Made by a program: the position numbers and the translations under genes. The notes beneath the pieces are model-generated. The model was given only the letters and a program-made list of their open reading frames with translations, did no database searches and had not been told where the DNA came from. A DNA stretch of 64,000 bases from Bacillus sp. MYb209 (lineage in GTDB: Bacteria > Bacillota > Bacilli > Bacillales > Bacillaceae_G), in the NCBI RefSeq assembly GCF_002975175.1, contig NZ_PCNZ01000005.1, positions 124,001 to 188,000 of the forward strand, in the 5' to 3' direction. Numbering within the stretch: position 1 is the first letter of the stretch; every line of letters starts with the position of its first letter. Positions 52,280-61,264 of this stretch are shown one piece after another.

Positions 52280-52957
52280 TCATTCAATCATTGAATAGCC
52301 CCTGCCATGTATCGTTTGAATATATCTGTCTTTCTTCTCGCACTTTAACTTTTTTCTTACATACCCAATATATAAGTCCACTACATTTGGATTTACTACT
52401 ACGTTATATCCCCAAACCTGGTTCAAAAGCATTTCACGGCTCAATATTGTATTTTTATTCTTAATTAAAAATACAAGTAAATCGTACTCGCGCTTAGTAA
52501 GCGAGAGATTTTTACCACCTTTTTTCACAATATTGCTAGATGCATCAACAAAGAGATCTTTAAACTGAAAAAAGTTTGTCTCATTTTGCTGGATACAGTC
52601 ACTTCTCCTTAAAATCGCTTTAACCCTTGCTACTAATTCTTCTTTCACAAATGGTTTTCTTATATAATCATCTGCTCCTGCTTGTAACCCTGCTATGCAA
52701 TCCTTGCTAGAAATATTGTCGGTCACAATAATTATCGGTGTCGTTTTAACAAGTCGTATTTGTCTGCAAATTTCTGGTCCGGATATACTTAATGAATCCC
52801 AATCCAATACGATAATATCCCAATCTTGTTCATATATTATATTTAAACCTTGGTTTTCATTGTGAAGTTTTAAAATGAAATAGCCTTCTTGCGTTAGACC
52901 GCTTACGATTTTCTTTGCTAAAGACCGTTCATTCTTAATTACCAACACCTGCTTCAC
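52280..52957 (-). CDS. OmpR-family response regulator, orphan
   Basis: A 225-residue regulator with a receiver domain and a C-terminal winged helix (LSLTKREYDLLVFLIKNKNTILSREMLLNQVWGYN, then VDLYIGYVRKKL). The phosphorylation site Asp52, Thr79 and Lys101 are kept, but the acidic metal-binding pair near residues 8-9, normally Asp-Asp, reads Lys8-Asn9. No histidine kinase gene is adjacent. GTG start at 52957 follows GAGGTG at eight bases. It may work without classical Mg-dependent phosphorylation, or with an unlinked kinase. Confidence 0.9.
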   Translation of the reverse strand: MKQVLVIKNERSLAKKIVSGLTQEGYFILKLHNENQGLNIIYEQDWDIIVLDWDSLSISGPEICRQIRLVKTTPIIIVTDNISSKDCIAGLQAGADDYIRKPFVKEELVARVKAILRRSDCIQQNETNFFQFKDLFVDASSNIVKKGGKNLSLTKREYDLLVFLIKNKNTILSREMLLNQVWGYNVVVNPNVVDLYIGYVRKKLKCEKKDRYIQTIHGRGYSMIE

Positions 52958-53316
52958 CGATGGTTCACCTCTACTTCAATATAACTTAGTTAGATAAAAA
53001 ATTATCCTAAAAAAATAATTTAAGATTTATAAATATTAAATTCCTAAAAAAGCCATTATAACAGCTTATTAGGAGAACTCTATACAATCTTACAATAGAT
53101 ATGGATAAAAACACAAAATATATGAAGATTTAAATAAATCTTATTTAATCATTAAGGGGCAGCTATAGTCTCTACCTGCTTATCATCAATAACTATTTCT
53201 TCATTTTCTGTCTCAAGGATGCCGCCCCATCCCCATCAACTTAAGCATTTTATAAAACTACAAAACAAAAAAACGGTATTCTTTCTATTAGGCTTTACTC
53301 TATTCAGATTGTGAAG

Positions 53317-53359
53317 TTTCCTACTTAAACTAACGGGGCAGGTTAGTTTAAGTAGGAAA
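53317..53359. repeat. Perfect 18-bp inverted repeat A
   Basis: TTTCCTACTTAAACTAAC (53317-53334) and its exact reverse complement (53342-53359) around GGGGCAG. It lies about 125 bp upstream of the small gene at 53485, and shares its AACTAA/TTAGTT core with repeats B and C. Confidence 0.85.
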
Positions 53360-53484
53360 TATTTGAATTAAGATAGATATAAGTAGAAAAACTAATAAAG
53401 TAATAAGTTTTACTTCAGTAAAATAAGGTATATTATATTTGTAGAATAGATTCTCTTTAAAGACAAGAAAAGTAGGTGAGCAAA

Positions 53485-53634
53485 GTGGGAAAATATCAAT
53501 TGGATTACAAAAGTCAGGTAGCTGTGACAAAGTTTCATGAAAAACAGACGCCTGCCAAATTTGATAAAAAGCAGCAACTTGAAAAATTGCGTGCGGAGTA
53601 TTTGAAAAAGAAGCAAAAACAAACGGATAAATAG
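53485..53634 (+). CDS. 49-residue lysine/glutamine-rich protein, unknown
   Basis: A small basic frame starting GTG (AGGTGAG four bases upstream; an in-frame GTG three codons earlier is possible). The protein reads GKYQLDYKSQVAVTKFHEK, then QTPAKFDKKQQLEKLR, AEYLKKKQKQTDK. It has no hydrophobic segment and should form a helix in the second half. No family is recognised. It has an A/T-rich promoter region and a proper terminator about 150 bp downstream, and it is flanked by the inverted repeats A and B. Confidence 0.55.
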   Translation: MGKYQLDYKSQVAVTKFHEKQTPAKFDKKQQLEKLRAEYLKKKQKQTDK

Positions 53635-53741
53635 CATATTGCATTCTTCTGAATTTTCTGTATATCACATAAACAAACACAAGAAAATAGGTAAGTTATT
53701 CATCGTTCAAATATATACAGGCTATTTTTTCAAACCTCTTA

Positions 53742-53775
53742 CTTAATGAACTAATGCATGCGTTAGTTCATTAAG
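53742..53775. repeat. Inverted repeat B
   Basis: CTTAATGAACTAA (53742-53754) and TTAGTTCATTAAG (53763-53775) around TGCATGCG. Perfect over 13 bp. It lies after the 49-residue gene and before a terminator. Confidence 0.85.
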
Positions 53776-53782
53776 AATAACT

Positions 53783-53822
53783 AAAAAAGTCGATTCCTTG
53801 AGATGGAAATCGGCTTTTTTTA
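53783..53822 (+). terminator. Intrinsic terminator after the 49-residue gene
   Basis: AAAGTCGATTCC and GGAAATCGGCTTT arms followed by a T run. Confidence 0.75.
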
Positions 53823-53968
53823 TAAGTGACATTTCCTTAGCGTTGTAAATCCGCATTTTTCTGACGTTACCCCTAATTAGACTAACGAGGAGGATGGTTG
53901 AAGAAGACAAAAAAAATTTGAGTACAAAAAGAAAATAGATTTTAGATAACTTTTTTTTGGGGATTTAT

Positions 53969-54538
53969 ATGTCATTTGAACAATGCCAGAGGATCAATTC
54001 ATTAATGTCAAACTTTGATAGAACGTGGTTTATTGCTGGAGGATGGGCGATTGACCTTTTTATTGATGAGGAAACAAGAGAACATAAAGATATAGAGTTT
54101 GCTGTCTTTCGAAAAGACCAACAATATCTGAAAGATTATCTTAATAAATGGGAGTTCAAAAAGGTAATTAAGGGTAAGTTCCATACTTGGGAAAATGAGT
54201 TTTTAGATTTGCCAATTCACGAAATACACGCTTCGAATATGTTAAACGGAGATAAAATAGAAATTCTTCTTAATGAAACAGAAGGAAATGATTGGATATT
54301 CAGAAGAGACTTTAGGATTTCTTATCCACTCAATTCCGTTTGGAGTACTACTAAAACAGGTATTCCATACCTAAATCCAGAAATTGTACTTTTATATAAG
54401 GCGAAGAATACAAGAGAAAAAGACCATCAAGACTTTATCGCTATAAAGGATTATCTTGATAATGAGAAGAAAAAATGGCTGCGATATGCTTTAGAAATAC
54501 ACGAACCAGGACATAAGTGGCTTCAATTTTTAATCTAA
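53969..54538 (+). CDS. Aminoglycoside-adenylyltransferase-like nucleotidyltransferase
   Basis: A 189-residue protein of the LinB/AadB-type nucleotidyltransferase family. The signature FIAGGWAIDLFIDEETREH followed by KDIEFAVF gives the GGW motif and the two acidic metal ligands, Asp and Glu, and YLNPEIVLLYKAKNTREKDHQDF carries the later family motif. Members transfer AMP to drug hydroxyl groups, but many relatives have unknown substrates. ATG at 53969 follows GGGG; a short upstream frame (GAGGAGGATGG, then TTGAAGAAG) is broken. The gene lies between repeat B and a repeat-like sequence C. Confidence 0.82.
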   Translation: MSFEQCQRINSLMSNFDRTWFIAGGWAIDLFIDEETREHKDIEFAVFRKDQQYLKDYLNKWEFKKVIKGKFHTWENEFLDLPIHEIHASNMLNGDKIEILLNETEGNDWIFRRDFRISYPLNSVWSTTKTGIPYLNPEIVLLYKAKNTREKDHQDFIAIKDYLDNEKKKWLRYALEIHEPGHKWLQFLI

Positions 54539-54543
54539 AAATT

Positions 54544-54573
54544 ATTTAACTTACAGGTGCTTTTAGTTCAATG
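54544..54573. repeat. Degenerate repeat C
   Basis: ATTTAACTTACAGGTGCTTT followed by TAGTTCAATG, directly after the nucleotidyltransferase stop. It resembles repeats A and B in length and order (AACTnAC, GG-GC, TTAGTT) but pairs poorly. Confidence 0.4.
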
Positions 54574-54642
54574 AAATTAAAGTACTTTATTATCATTTTT
54601 ATAAATAAATTTGCAGAAATTATATGTTTTTAAACAACTTTT

Positions 54643-54686
54643 AAAAGCCCTATTACATTTCATATGTAGTAGGGCTTTGGTTTTTC
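54643..54686 (+). terminator. Intrinsic terminator after the nucleotidyltransferase
   Basis: AAAGCCCTATTACAT and ATGTAGTAGGGCTTT arms followed by GGTTTTT. Confidence 0.8.
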
Positions 54687-54832
54687 TAAATTAAATTTAA
54701 ACGACTTCATTATCTTTGGACATTATGAGCTCATAAAAGGTGATCTTTGGTACCAAGATTGAATAAATCCTTCTTAGCTTTAATTCAGAAACATTAAAAT
54801 CACTGGAAGCATAAGTTGGCCAGAAACAAAAA

Positions 54833-54869
54833 GAACCATAAGCTTGCCGTTTCGGCAAACTTATGGTTC
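54833..54869 (-). terminator. Second hairpin downstream of tmRNA
   Basis: GAACCATAAG with TTGCCG and CGGCAA with CTTATGGTTC form a near-perfect stem; on the minus strand TTTTTGTTT follows. A partial copy of the same motif is at 42774-42797. The rest of the 54687-54832 gap is unassigned. Confidence 0.7.
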
Positions 54870-54883
54870 ATATCATACAAAAT

Positions 54884-54911
54884 AAAAAAACCACCAAATA
54901 TGTATTGGTGG
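54884..54911 (-). terminator. tmRNA terminator sharing the CCACCA end
   Basis: On the minus strand CCACCAA pairs with TTTGGTGG, and seven T follow. The 5' arm of the hairpin is the 3' CCACCA end of the tmRNA itself. Confidence 0.75.
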
Positions 54912-55260
54912 AGACGGTGGGAGTCGAACCCACGTCCAAAAATATCGGCACTTAAGCTTCTACGAGTGTAGTCGATATATTAGCATTTCGCAAACTCTTC
55001 GGCCTATCGACAGGCTTCCAAGTTGCTAGTCTGATTGTTCTCTTCCTTCGCCCTCAGACGGCGAACTCCGGCGTAGTCCACTTAGTTTGAGTCCCTTACC
55101 CTACCACATGGACGATGGAGGGAGGAACCTTTAGTGCAATTAAGCAGCTAAAGAAAGATTGTTTTGTTTGCCAATTATAGGCTTTGACGTTTTAACGAGG
55201 CCGATCCCCTCGACTCGCAACCTAAGCTCGAACTATCCCTGTCGAATCCGTAACGTCCCC
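54906..55260 (-). ncRNA. ssrA: Transfer-messenger RNA
   Basis: About 355 nt. The 5' end GGGGACGTTACGGATTCGAC (55260 downward) and the 3' end TTCGACTCCCACCGTCTCCACCA (ending at 54906) form the alanyl-tRNA-like domain. The reading frame, near 55173-55141, gives the tag GKQNNLSLAA and a stop, the tag known from the B. cereus group. With SmpB it rescues stalled ribosomes and marks the peptide for proteolysis. smpB and rnr lie directly upstream, as in B. subtilis. Confidence 0.97.
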
Positions 55261-55386
55261 ATGATAAAAATGGAGCATACGAAGAAAATATCGTGATAGC
55301 TACTAAGAGCTGTTTTTCAATGTGCAACAATCTTACATAGGTTATTATATCATACGCGCGCCGTTTTACAAATGTAAATATCTGTA

Positions 55387-55854
55387 TTACATCTTTTGAC
55401 GATCACGGAACACACGTGCAATTTCACGTTTAGCTTCTTTCTCTTTTAAATCGTGACGCTTATCGTATTGCTTCTTACCTTTTGCTAAACCAAGTGCCAT
55501 TTTCGCAAATCCATTTTTCAAATAAATTCTAACTGGAACTAATGCATATCCTGTTTCTTTTGCATAACCTGCTAGCTTATCAATTTCTTTTTTATGAAGA
55601 AGTAACTTTCTTGTACGAAGTGGATCGTGATTGAAACGATTCCCTTGTTCATATGTGCTAATATGCATATTATGAACCCATACCTCACCGTTATGTATAC
55701 GTGCAAACGCATCTTTCAAGTTCACGCGTCCAGCGCGAATCGACTTAATTTCCGTTCCTTGAAGGACAAGCCCTGCTTCGTATGTTTCTTCGATGAAATA
55801 ATCATGAAATGCTTTTTTATTTTGCGCAATAACCTTACCTGTACCTTTTGGCAT
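55387..55854 (-). CDS. smpB: SsrA-binding protein
   Basis: A 155-residue basic beta-barrel protein that binds the tRNA-like part of tmRNA and delivers it to stalled ribosomes. Family blocks are [35 protein letters not shown] at the N-terminus and [30 protein letters not shown] at the C-terminal tail, which occupies the mRNA path. ATG at 55854 follows GAGGAGG; an upstream in-frame start lacks a site. It lies between rnr and ssrA. Confidence 0.97.
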   Translation of the reverse strand: MPKGTGKVIAQNKKAFHDYFIEETYEAGLVLQGTEIKSIRAGRVNLKDAFARIHNGEVWVHNMHISTYEQGNRFNHDPLRTRKLLLHKKEIDKLAGYAKETGYALVPVRIYLKNGFAKMALGLAKGKKQYDKRHDLKEKEAKREIARVFRDRQKM

Positions 55855-55902
55855 ATAACGTCCCTCCTCTATCTTTACTATTGTAACAAATGTGAACAAA
55901 AA

Positions 55903-55946
55903 GCGAAAGTGGCTCGCTCAGAATGTGAAGCGAAGCCACTCTTTTC
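55903..55946. repeat. Fragment of the AAAGCGGAAGCGGCTCG repeat
   Basis: AAAAGCGAAAGTGGCTCGCTC is followed by a GAAGCGAAGCCACTCTTTT arm; AGTGGCT pairs with AGCCACT, so it may act as a terminator for rnr. The left part resembles the repeats at 14087 and 13352. Confidence 0.45.
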
Positions 55947-58385
55947 TTACTTACGCTTTTTCTTTTTCTTCTTGAATCCTGGTACATTTTCAAAGAAGCC
56001 TTTTTTCTTCTTACCATTACCGTTACCATCTTTTTTCCCTGGCTGACTAGCGGATGTGGATGCTGATGCGGATGCTGATCCTTTTCCTTTTCCTTGTCCA
56101 CCACGATCAAACTTTCTTCCTGTGCCGCGCTCGCCACCGCGCTCATTACTACGTTCGTTACGTCCACCGCGTTTCTTTCTGCCTGTTCTTGGCTGTTCAA
56201 TCACAACTGGACGATCTTTGAACTTACGACGAGGTGTGCCTTTCATGCCAACGATTTCAAAGTCGATTGCGCGCTCGTCTTTATTTACGTTAATAACACG
56301 AATTGTAATTTCGTCACCGATGCGGAATACGTTACCTGTACGTTCTCCAATCATCGCAAAATGTTTTTCGTCATAACGGTAGTAATCATCTGTTAAATAG
56401 CTAACGTGTACAAGACCTTCAATTGTATTTGGAAGCTCTACGAATAAACCGAAGTTTGTTACGGAGCTAATCATACCGTCATACTCTTCACCGATCTTAT
56501 CAAGCATATATTCTGCTTTTTTCAGTTCGTCTGTTTCACGCTCAGCTTCAACAGCACGGCGTTCCATATTAGAAGAGTGCTCTGCAATCTCAGGCAAGTT
56601 TTCACGCCATTTCGCTTGCGTTTCGTTGTCTACTTTACCATTAATGATGTATTCACGAATCAATCTATGAACAATCGTATCTGGGTAACGACGAATTGGC
56701 GATGTGAAATGCGTGTAGAACTCAGTTGATAAACCGAAATGTCCTAAGCTGTCCGAATCGTAACGTGCTTGCTTCATAGAACGAAGCATAACTGTTGAAA
56801 TGACTACTTCTTCCGGCTGACCTTGAACCATTTCAAGAATTTGCTGCAGCGCACGAGGATGTATTTCGTTCGCACGTCCTTTTACTGCATATCCGAAGTT
56901 TGTTACAAACTCGAAGAAACGCTCCAGTTTATCTTCTTTCGGATCTTCATGGACACGGTACATAAACGGTACGTTCATCCAGTGGAAGTGTTCTGCTACT
57001 GTTTCGTTCGCAACAAGCATAAACTCTTCAATTAACTTCTCTGATACAGAACGATCACGCATTACAACATCAGTCGGTTTTCCTTCTTCATCTACTAGTA
57101 CTTTCGCTTCTTTAAAGTCAAAGTCAATCGCACCGCGGCGCATACGTTTTTCACGTAAAATCTGTGCTAACTGCCCCATTTCTTTAAACATTGGTACTAG
57201 CGGTTCGTAACGTTCAATTAGCGCTTCGTCTTCATCTTCTAAAATGCTTCTTACGTCAGCATACGTCATACGCTCTGTCGTTTTAATTACACTTTGGAAA
57301 ATCTCATGCTTTACAACATCACCTAGATTGTTGATTTCCATTTCACAAGATAGTGTCAGACGGTCTACTTTCGGATTTAATGAACAAATACCGTTTGATA
57401 AACGATGCGGAATCATCGGAATTACACGGTCTACAAGATATACACTCGTTGCTCTCTCTGCTGCTTCAGCATCAATTGGAGAACCTTCTTGAACGTAATG
57501 ACTTACATCCGCAATATGAACGCCAAGCTTATAGTTACCGTTCTCAAGCTTCGTTACTGTAACAGCGTCATCTAAGTCTTTTGCATCTGCACCGTCAATT
57601 GTAACAATCATTTGATCACGTAAATCACGGCGATCTTTTATATCTTCTTCTGAAATCGTTTCTGGTACACTGTTTGCATGCTCCATAACTTCTTCAGGGA
57701 AAGCTAAAGGTAAATGATGTTTATGAATGACAGATAAAATATCTACCCCTGGGTCATTTTTATGACCTAGAATTTGAATAACTTCACCTTCTGCGCTTAA
57801 ACGGTTCTCTGGGTAGCTCGTAATTTTCACAACGACTTTATGACCTTCTACAGCACCCATTGATGCGCTTTTCAAGATAAAAATATCACTTGTCCAGCGC
57901 TTATTATCAGGTACAACAAACCCAAAGTTTTTCGATTCTGTATATGTACCAACTAGTTCCTTCGTTCCACGCTCTAAAATACGAACAATCGCACCTTCTT
58001 GGCGTGATCCACTTGATTGCGCGCTAACACGTGCTAATACTATATCACCATGAAGTGCACCATTTAATTCTGTAGGTGGGATGAAAAGATCATCATCCCC
58101 AGTTTTCTTCTCTTCTGGTACGACGAAAGCAAAGCCACGTGCATGTCCAATTAACTTACCGCGTACTAAATTCATCTTTTCAGGAAGACCGTAGCGATTA
58201 CTACGTGTACGAACAACAAGTCCCTTCTCTTCCATCATTACAAGTGCCTTTACAAAATCTTTAAAGCCCTCAGAGCCTTCGATTCCAAATGCAGCTTCTA
58301 ATTCTTGTATCGTTAACGGTTTATACGCTTCTTCTCTCATAAATAATAACAACTTATCAATATGTTCTTGTGTGATTTCTTCCAA
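55947..58385 (-). CDS. rnr: Ribonuclease R
   Basis: An 812-residue 3'-to-5' exoribonuclease of the RNB family that degrades structured RNA, including defective mRNA released by trans-translation. An N-terminal winged-helix and cold-shock domains precede the RNB domain, with the catalytic acidic cluster [13 protein letters not shown] near residues 278-290. The S1 domain ([27 protein letters not shown]) lies near 640-720. The tail is long, Gly/Ser/Lys-rich and ends KKKKKRK. TTG start at 58385 follows AAAGGAGG. It neighbours smpB and ssrA, consistent with a shared ribosome-rescue role. Confidence 0.97.
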   Translation of the reverse strand: MEEITQEHIDKLLLFMREEAYKPLTIQELEAAFGIEGSEGFKDFVKALVMMEEKGLVVRTRSNRYGLPEKMNLVRGKLIGHARGFAFVVPEEKKTGDDDLFIPPTELNGALHGDIVLARVSAQSSGSRQEGAIVRILERGTKELVGTYTESKNFGFVVPDNKRWTSDIFILKSASMGAVEGHKVVVKITSYPENRLSAEGEVIQILGHKNDPGVDILSVIHKHHLPLAFPEEVMEHANSVPETISEEDIKDRRDLRDQMIVTIDGADAKDLDDAVTVTKLENGNYKLGVHIADVSHYVQEGSPIDAEAAERATSVYLVDRVIPMIPHRLSNGICSLNPKVDRLTLSCEMEINNLGDVVKHEIFQSVIKTTERMTYADVRSILEDEDEALIERYEPLVPMFKEMGQLAQILREKRMRRGAIDFDFKEAKVLVDEEGKPTDVVMRDRSVSEKLIEEFMLVANETVAEHFHWMNVPFMYRVHEDPKEDKLERFFEFVTNFGYAVKGRANEIHPRALQQILEMVQGQPEEVVISTVMLRSMKQARYDSDSLGHFGLSTEFYTHFTSPIRRYPDTIVHRLIREYIINGKVDNETQAKWRENLPEIAEHSSNMERRAVEAERETDELKKAEYMLDKIGEEYDGMISSVTNFGLFVELPNTIEGLVHVSYLTDDYYRYDEKHFAMIGERTGNVFRIGDEITIRVINVNKDERAIDFEIVGMKGTPRRKFKDRPVVIEQPRTGRKKRGGRNERSNERGGERGTGRKFDRGGQGKGKGSASASASTSASQPGKKDGNGNGKKKKGFFENVPGFKKKKKKRK

Positions 58386-58443
58386 GCAGAAATACCTCCT
58401 TTAACCCTTATATTATTTAGTGTATCCGAAAGATGGGGGATGT

Positions 58444-58489
58444 ATAAAGTGAAACTTTAATCATCTCCCAATGATTTTTTACAGCTTTC
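58444..58489 (+). repeat. Truncated bcr1 copy
   Basis: ATAAAGTGAAACTTTAATCATC, then TCCCAATGATTTTTTACAGC. It is the bcr1 left end with the first hairpin only, placed immediately before a full copy. Confidence 0.6.
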
Positions 58490-58646
58490 ATAAAGTGAAA
58501 CTTTAATCATTGGGGGGGTTATCCATCCCCCACTGATTATTAGCCCACACCAATCGGGCTTTTACGGGCAGTTATCTCCCACCTAACCTCTTCGCATTCG
58601 CCGATTTTTGAGGTGGGAGTCTTACTGCCCGTTAATGCGGGATAAA
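58490..58646 (+). repeat. bcr1-type interspersed repeat, copy 3
   Basis: A full 157-bp bcr1 flanked by perfect ATAAA duplications (58490-58494 and 58642-58646). Arms GGCAGTTATCTCCCACCTAA and GAGGTGGGAGTCTTACTGCC form the second hairpin. It lies between est and rnr, in the opposite sense to both. Confidence 0.85.
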
Positions 58647-58658
58647 AAATTCCCTTAT

Positions 58659-58696
58659 GAAAAAAAGAGGCAACTAGACCTTACCAATCTAGTTGC
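58659..58696 (-). terminator. Terminator overlapping the est stop
   Basis: GCAACTAGATTGG and TCTAGTTGC arms with a CTCTTTTTTTC tail on the minus strand. Confidence 0.75.
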
Positions 58697-59424
58697 TCCA
58701 AGAAGTTATATACATCCTCATGTAGCACATCACGTTCTTTATCAAGTGTAATGACATGCGTAGAGTCTTCATACCATTTAATGTCTTTTAACGTAGATTC
58801 TACACCGTTATAAATAATGTTAGCACTATCTGTATTAATCATCTCATCATGGCGTGCTTGTACAACGAATGTTGGAGCATAAATCATATCAACATTATTG
58901 CGTACGTCACGAATCAACTCTTGTAATGCTTTTAGTGTATTCATCGGTGTCTGTTTAAATTCAAACATTTCCTGCTCAATTCGTTCTGGTGATTTTTGCT
59001 CACGCTTTTTATATTCGCGGGCATATGCCAATATACCTTGGTACATAATTTCTTCACTTTTAATGTACATCGGTGCACACATTGGTACAACACCTAAAAT
59101 CGGTAATGTATAAGCAAGTTTTAATGAGAATACTCCGCCTAATGATAATCCAACCGCAGCTATTTTCTCGTAACCTTGATCTTTTAAATGCTGATAGGCA
59201 TTCATTACATCTTTCCACCAGTCTTCAGGACCTGTATGAACAAGCTCTTCTGGTGGTACGCCGTGTCCTTTATAAATTGGCGCATGACAAGTATAGCCTT
59301 TCTTCTCTAAGAAACGCCCTAGCATGCGTACATCAGCTGAGTTTCCTGTGAATCCATGCAATAATAAAACAGCGCGGTCTCCACCTTCAAATGTAAATGG
59401 TTTTGGAGATGCTAATTTCATCAT
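58681..59424 (-). CDS. est: Carboxylesterase (Est30/YvaK type)
   Basis: A 247-residue alpha/beta hydrolase. The catalytic triad is Ser94 (in VGLSLGG), Asp193 (in ARHDEMI) and His223 (in STHVITLD), the same residue numbers as known for Geobacillus Est30. HGFTGNSAD holds the oxyanion hole. It is a soluble esterase for short-chain esters with unknown physiological substrate. ATG follows GAGGAG. It lies between secG and rnr, as yvaK does in B. subtilis. Confidence 0.95.
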   Translation of the reverse strand: MMKLASPKPFTFEGGDRAVLLLHGFTGNSADVRMLGRFLEKKGYTCHAPIYKGHGVPPEELVHTGPEDWWKDVMNAYQHLKDQGYEKIAAVGLSLGGVFSLKLAYTLPILGVVPMCAPMYIKSEEIMYQGILAYAREYKKREQKSPERIEQEMFEFKQTPMNTLKALQELIRDVRNNVDMIYAPTFVVQARHDEMINTDSANIIYNGVESTLKDIKWYEDSTHVITLDKERDVLHEDVYNFLEQLDW

Positions 59425-59530
59425 GTACTTCTCCTCTTTCTCTTCTGTAATCTAGTCGTATTCTTTCTATTCTTAGTGTACCATATTTATAATTCTATAA
59501 TCTAATTAGAAACTTTTTTCGAATAACAAA

Positions 59531-59580
59531 TTAAAAAAAGAAGAACCATTAGCACAAATCAGCTAACGCTTCTTCTTTTT
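59531..59580 (-). terminator. Terminator of secG
   Basis: AAAGAAGAAGCGTTAGCTGA and the facing GCTAATGGTTCTTCTTTTTTT arm on the minus strand. Confidence 0.7.
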
Positions 59581-59584
59581 AATT

Positions 59585-59818
59585 CTATAAATTTAAGTAC
59601 GTAACACCAATTGTTAGTACGAAGAATAATACAGCTAAGACAACTGTAATACGGTTTAATACCGCTTCAATTCCACGTGCTTTTTGCTTACCAAACAATT
59701 GCTCTGCACCACCTGAAATAGCGCCTGAAAGGCCTGAGCTATTACTAGACTGCATAAGTACCATAACAATCATTAAAATCGATACAACAATAAGTAAAAC
59801 TGATAATAACGTATGCAC
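59585..59818 (-). CDS. secG: Preprotein translocase subunit SecG
   Basis: A 77-residue membrane protein with two hydrophobic segments (residues 4-22 and 54-75). The connecting region has the SecG signature [36 protein letters not shown]. It assists SecYE in protein export. ATG is preceded by GTAGGAGGTACGCC. It lies upstream of est in a conserved order. Confidence 0.97.
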   Translation of the reverse strand: MHTLLSVLLIVVSILMIVMVLMQSSNSSGLSGAISGGAEQLFGKQKARGIEAVLNRITVVLAVLFFVLTIGVTYLNL

Positions 59819-59875
59819 TTGGCGTACCTCCTACAAAGATTCAGTTAGTTTAAATGTTAGCATAAATCCTATAGA

Positions 59876-59905
59876 AAAGCGAGAGCTATAGAGTCACTCT
59901 CGCTT
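59876..59905 (-). terminator. Terminator of the LrgA/LrgB operon
   Basis: AAAAGCGAGAG and CTCTCGCTTTT arms around TGACTCTATAG. Confidence 0.85.
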
Positions 59906-59913
59906 TTCTTCTA

Positions 59914-60606
59914 TTACATGAACATCATTGCAAATAAAGGTCCGAGCAAACATGTCAAAATTGCTGTCAATGTCATTGTTACCGATCCAATAACACCTTC
60001 ATGCTCGTTATTTTTCATCGCTCTCATAACACCCATAATATGAGAAGCGCATCCAAATCCGATTCCTTTACCAACCGAGTTTGTAACGCGGCTCCATTTT
60101 AATAAAATTGGTCCCGTAATCGTTCCAGTAATACCTGCGATAACGACAAAGGCTGCTGTTAAGGACGGGACACCGCCAACTTGTTCAGATACACTCATCG
60201 CAACGGGCATTGTCACTGACTTTGGTAAAGAAGATAAAATTAAACTTTTATCTGTTCCCATAAGTGAGGCAATAGCAAAATCACTTGCAATAGCAACTGT
60301 TGTACCTACTAGTACACCACCAGCAATTGGTACAACATATTTTTGCAGAACATGACGTTGTTTATAAAGCGGGATTGCAAATGCTACTACACCTGGTCCA
60401 AGTAGCTTCGCAATCCAACCTCCACCACTTTCCATATAATTTTGATATGGTATATCAAGCACTATAAATAAGAAAGCCATTAATCCTGTCGCTACAAGCA
60501 TTGGAATGGTAAATGGTGTTGGAAATAATTTATAGATTTTTTTAGATAATTGATATAATAGCACCGTGAAAAGAACCCAACCGATTCCGATTAATATTTG
60601 GCTCAT
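59914..60606 (-). CDS. LrgB/CidB family membrane protein
   Basis: A 230-residue protein with about seven membrane segments. It shows the LrgB blocks LLGPGVVAFAIPLYKQR, SLPKSVTMPVAMSVSEQVGG and GIGFGCASHIMGVMRAM. LrgB/CidB proteins work with the LrgA/CidA holin-like partner in control of autolysis, programmed cell death and, in some Bacilli, pyruvate uptake (PftAB). Its start overlaps the end of the LrgA-type gene by four bases (ATGA). Confidence 0.93.
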   Translation of the reverse strand: MSQILIGIGWVLFTVLLYQLSKKIYKLFPTPFTIPMLVATGLMAFLFIVLDIPYQNYMESGGGWIAKLLGPGVVAFAIPLYKQRHVLQKYVVPIAGGVLVGTTVAIASDFAIASLMGTDKSLILSSLPKSVTMPVAMSVSEQVGGVPSLTAAFVVIAGITGTITGPILLKWSRVTNSVGKGIGFGCASHIMGVMRAMKNNEHEGVIGSVTMTLTAILTCLLGPLFAMMFM

Positions 60607-60971
60607 TGTGTCTCTTTTTCCCCTCTATTCGCAAGATATTGTCCTGTATGTCCTGCGACAATAATAATTAAAAACGTACTCGCTACAACTGTAATGAAAA
60701 GAGAAATTCCTTTAGTCATAAAAAAAGCACCGTAATTCATTAGGCCAAGCGTTGGCGGAATTAATAAAAACGGCATAATAGCAACGAGTGTTTCTGCTCC
60801 TAAATCAAACCATTTCACTGGAAGTACTTTTAGGCTAAGTAAAACAAGTAGGAGGAACATCCCAATCAAACTACCTGGAATCGGAATATTCAACATTTCT
60901 TGCACCCAATTTCCAACCATATAAAATACATAAAGAGCAGCAATTTGGACAAGAATCTTTGTAAGTTTCAT
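60603..60971 (-). CDS. LrgA/CidA family holin-like protein
   Basis: A 122-residue protein with four membrane segments. Family features are IPIPGSLIGMFLLLVLLSLKVLP and MPFLLIPPTLGLMNY. It is a holin-like membrane partner of the LrgB-type protein encoded downstream. ATG at 60971 was chosen since GAGGG is nine bases away; two in-frame ATGs three and two codons earlier abut that site. The specific branch (Cid, Lrg, YwbH, PftA) cannot be told by eye. No LytS/LytTR regulator gene is adjacent. Confidence 0.9.
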   Translation of the reverse strand: MKLTKILVQIAALYVFYMVGNWVQEMLNIPIPGSLIGMFLLLVLLSLKVLPVKWFDLGAETLVAIMPFLLIPPTLGLMNYGAFFMTKGISLFITVVASTFLIIIVAGHTGQYLANRGEKETQ

Positions 60972-61264
60972 GTTCATCATCCCTCATGTTTATACGATCT
61001 TCTGTTAATATCCTTATCATAGTATAAATTGTAAAAACCTGCAATTTATCAAATCGACAACGAAAATCCACTATATTATACGCTTACACCCTTGATATGA
61101 CTGCGTTTCCGCATGTAATTTACGTCAAAAACCTTGACCTAATATATAAAGTTTATATTTTCTGAATTTTAGCAGTTATTATTTCGATAAAACAAAATCC
61201 TTCACTCCATTTTTATTCTGCCTTCTCTCTAGCACACATATATATAAAGATAGGTGGTGAACAT

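Noticed and set aside
53348-53680. 110-residue minus-strand frame opposite the 49-residue gene
   Set aside because: The plus-strand frame has a ribosome site, promoter and terminator; the minus-strand one is Phe/Ile-rich reverse-complement sequence without any of these.
56056-56396. Two Pro/Ser/Thr-rich plus-strand frames inside rnr
   Set aside because: They are the reverse complement of the basic low-complexity tail of RNase R.
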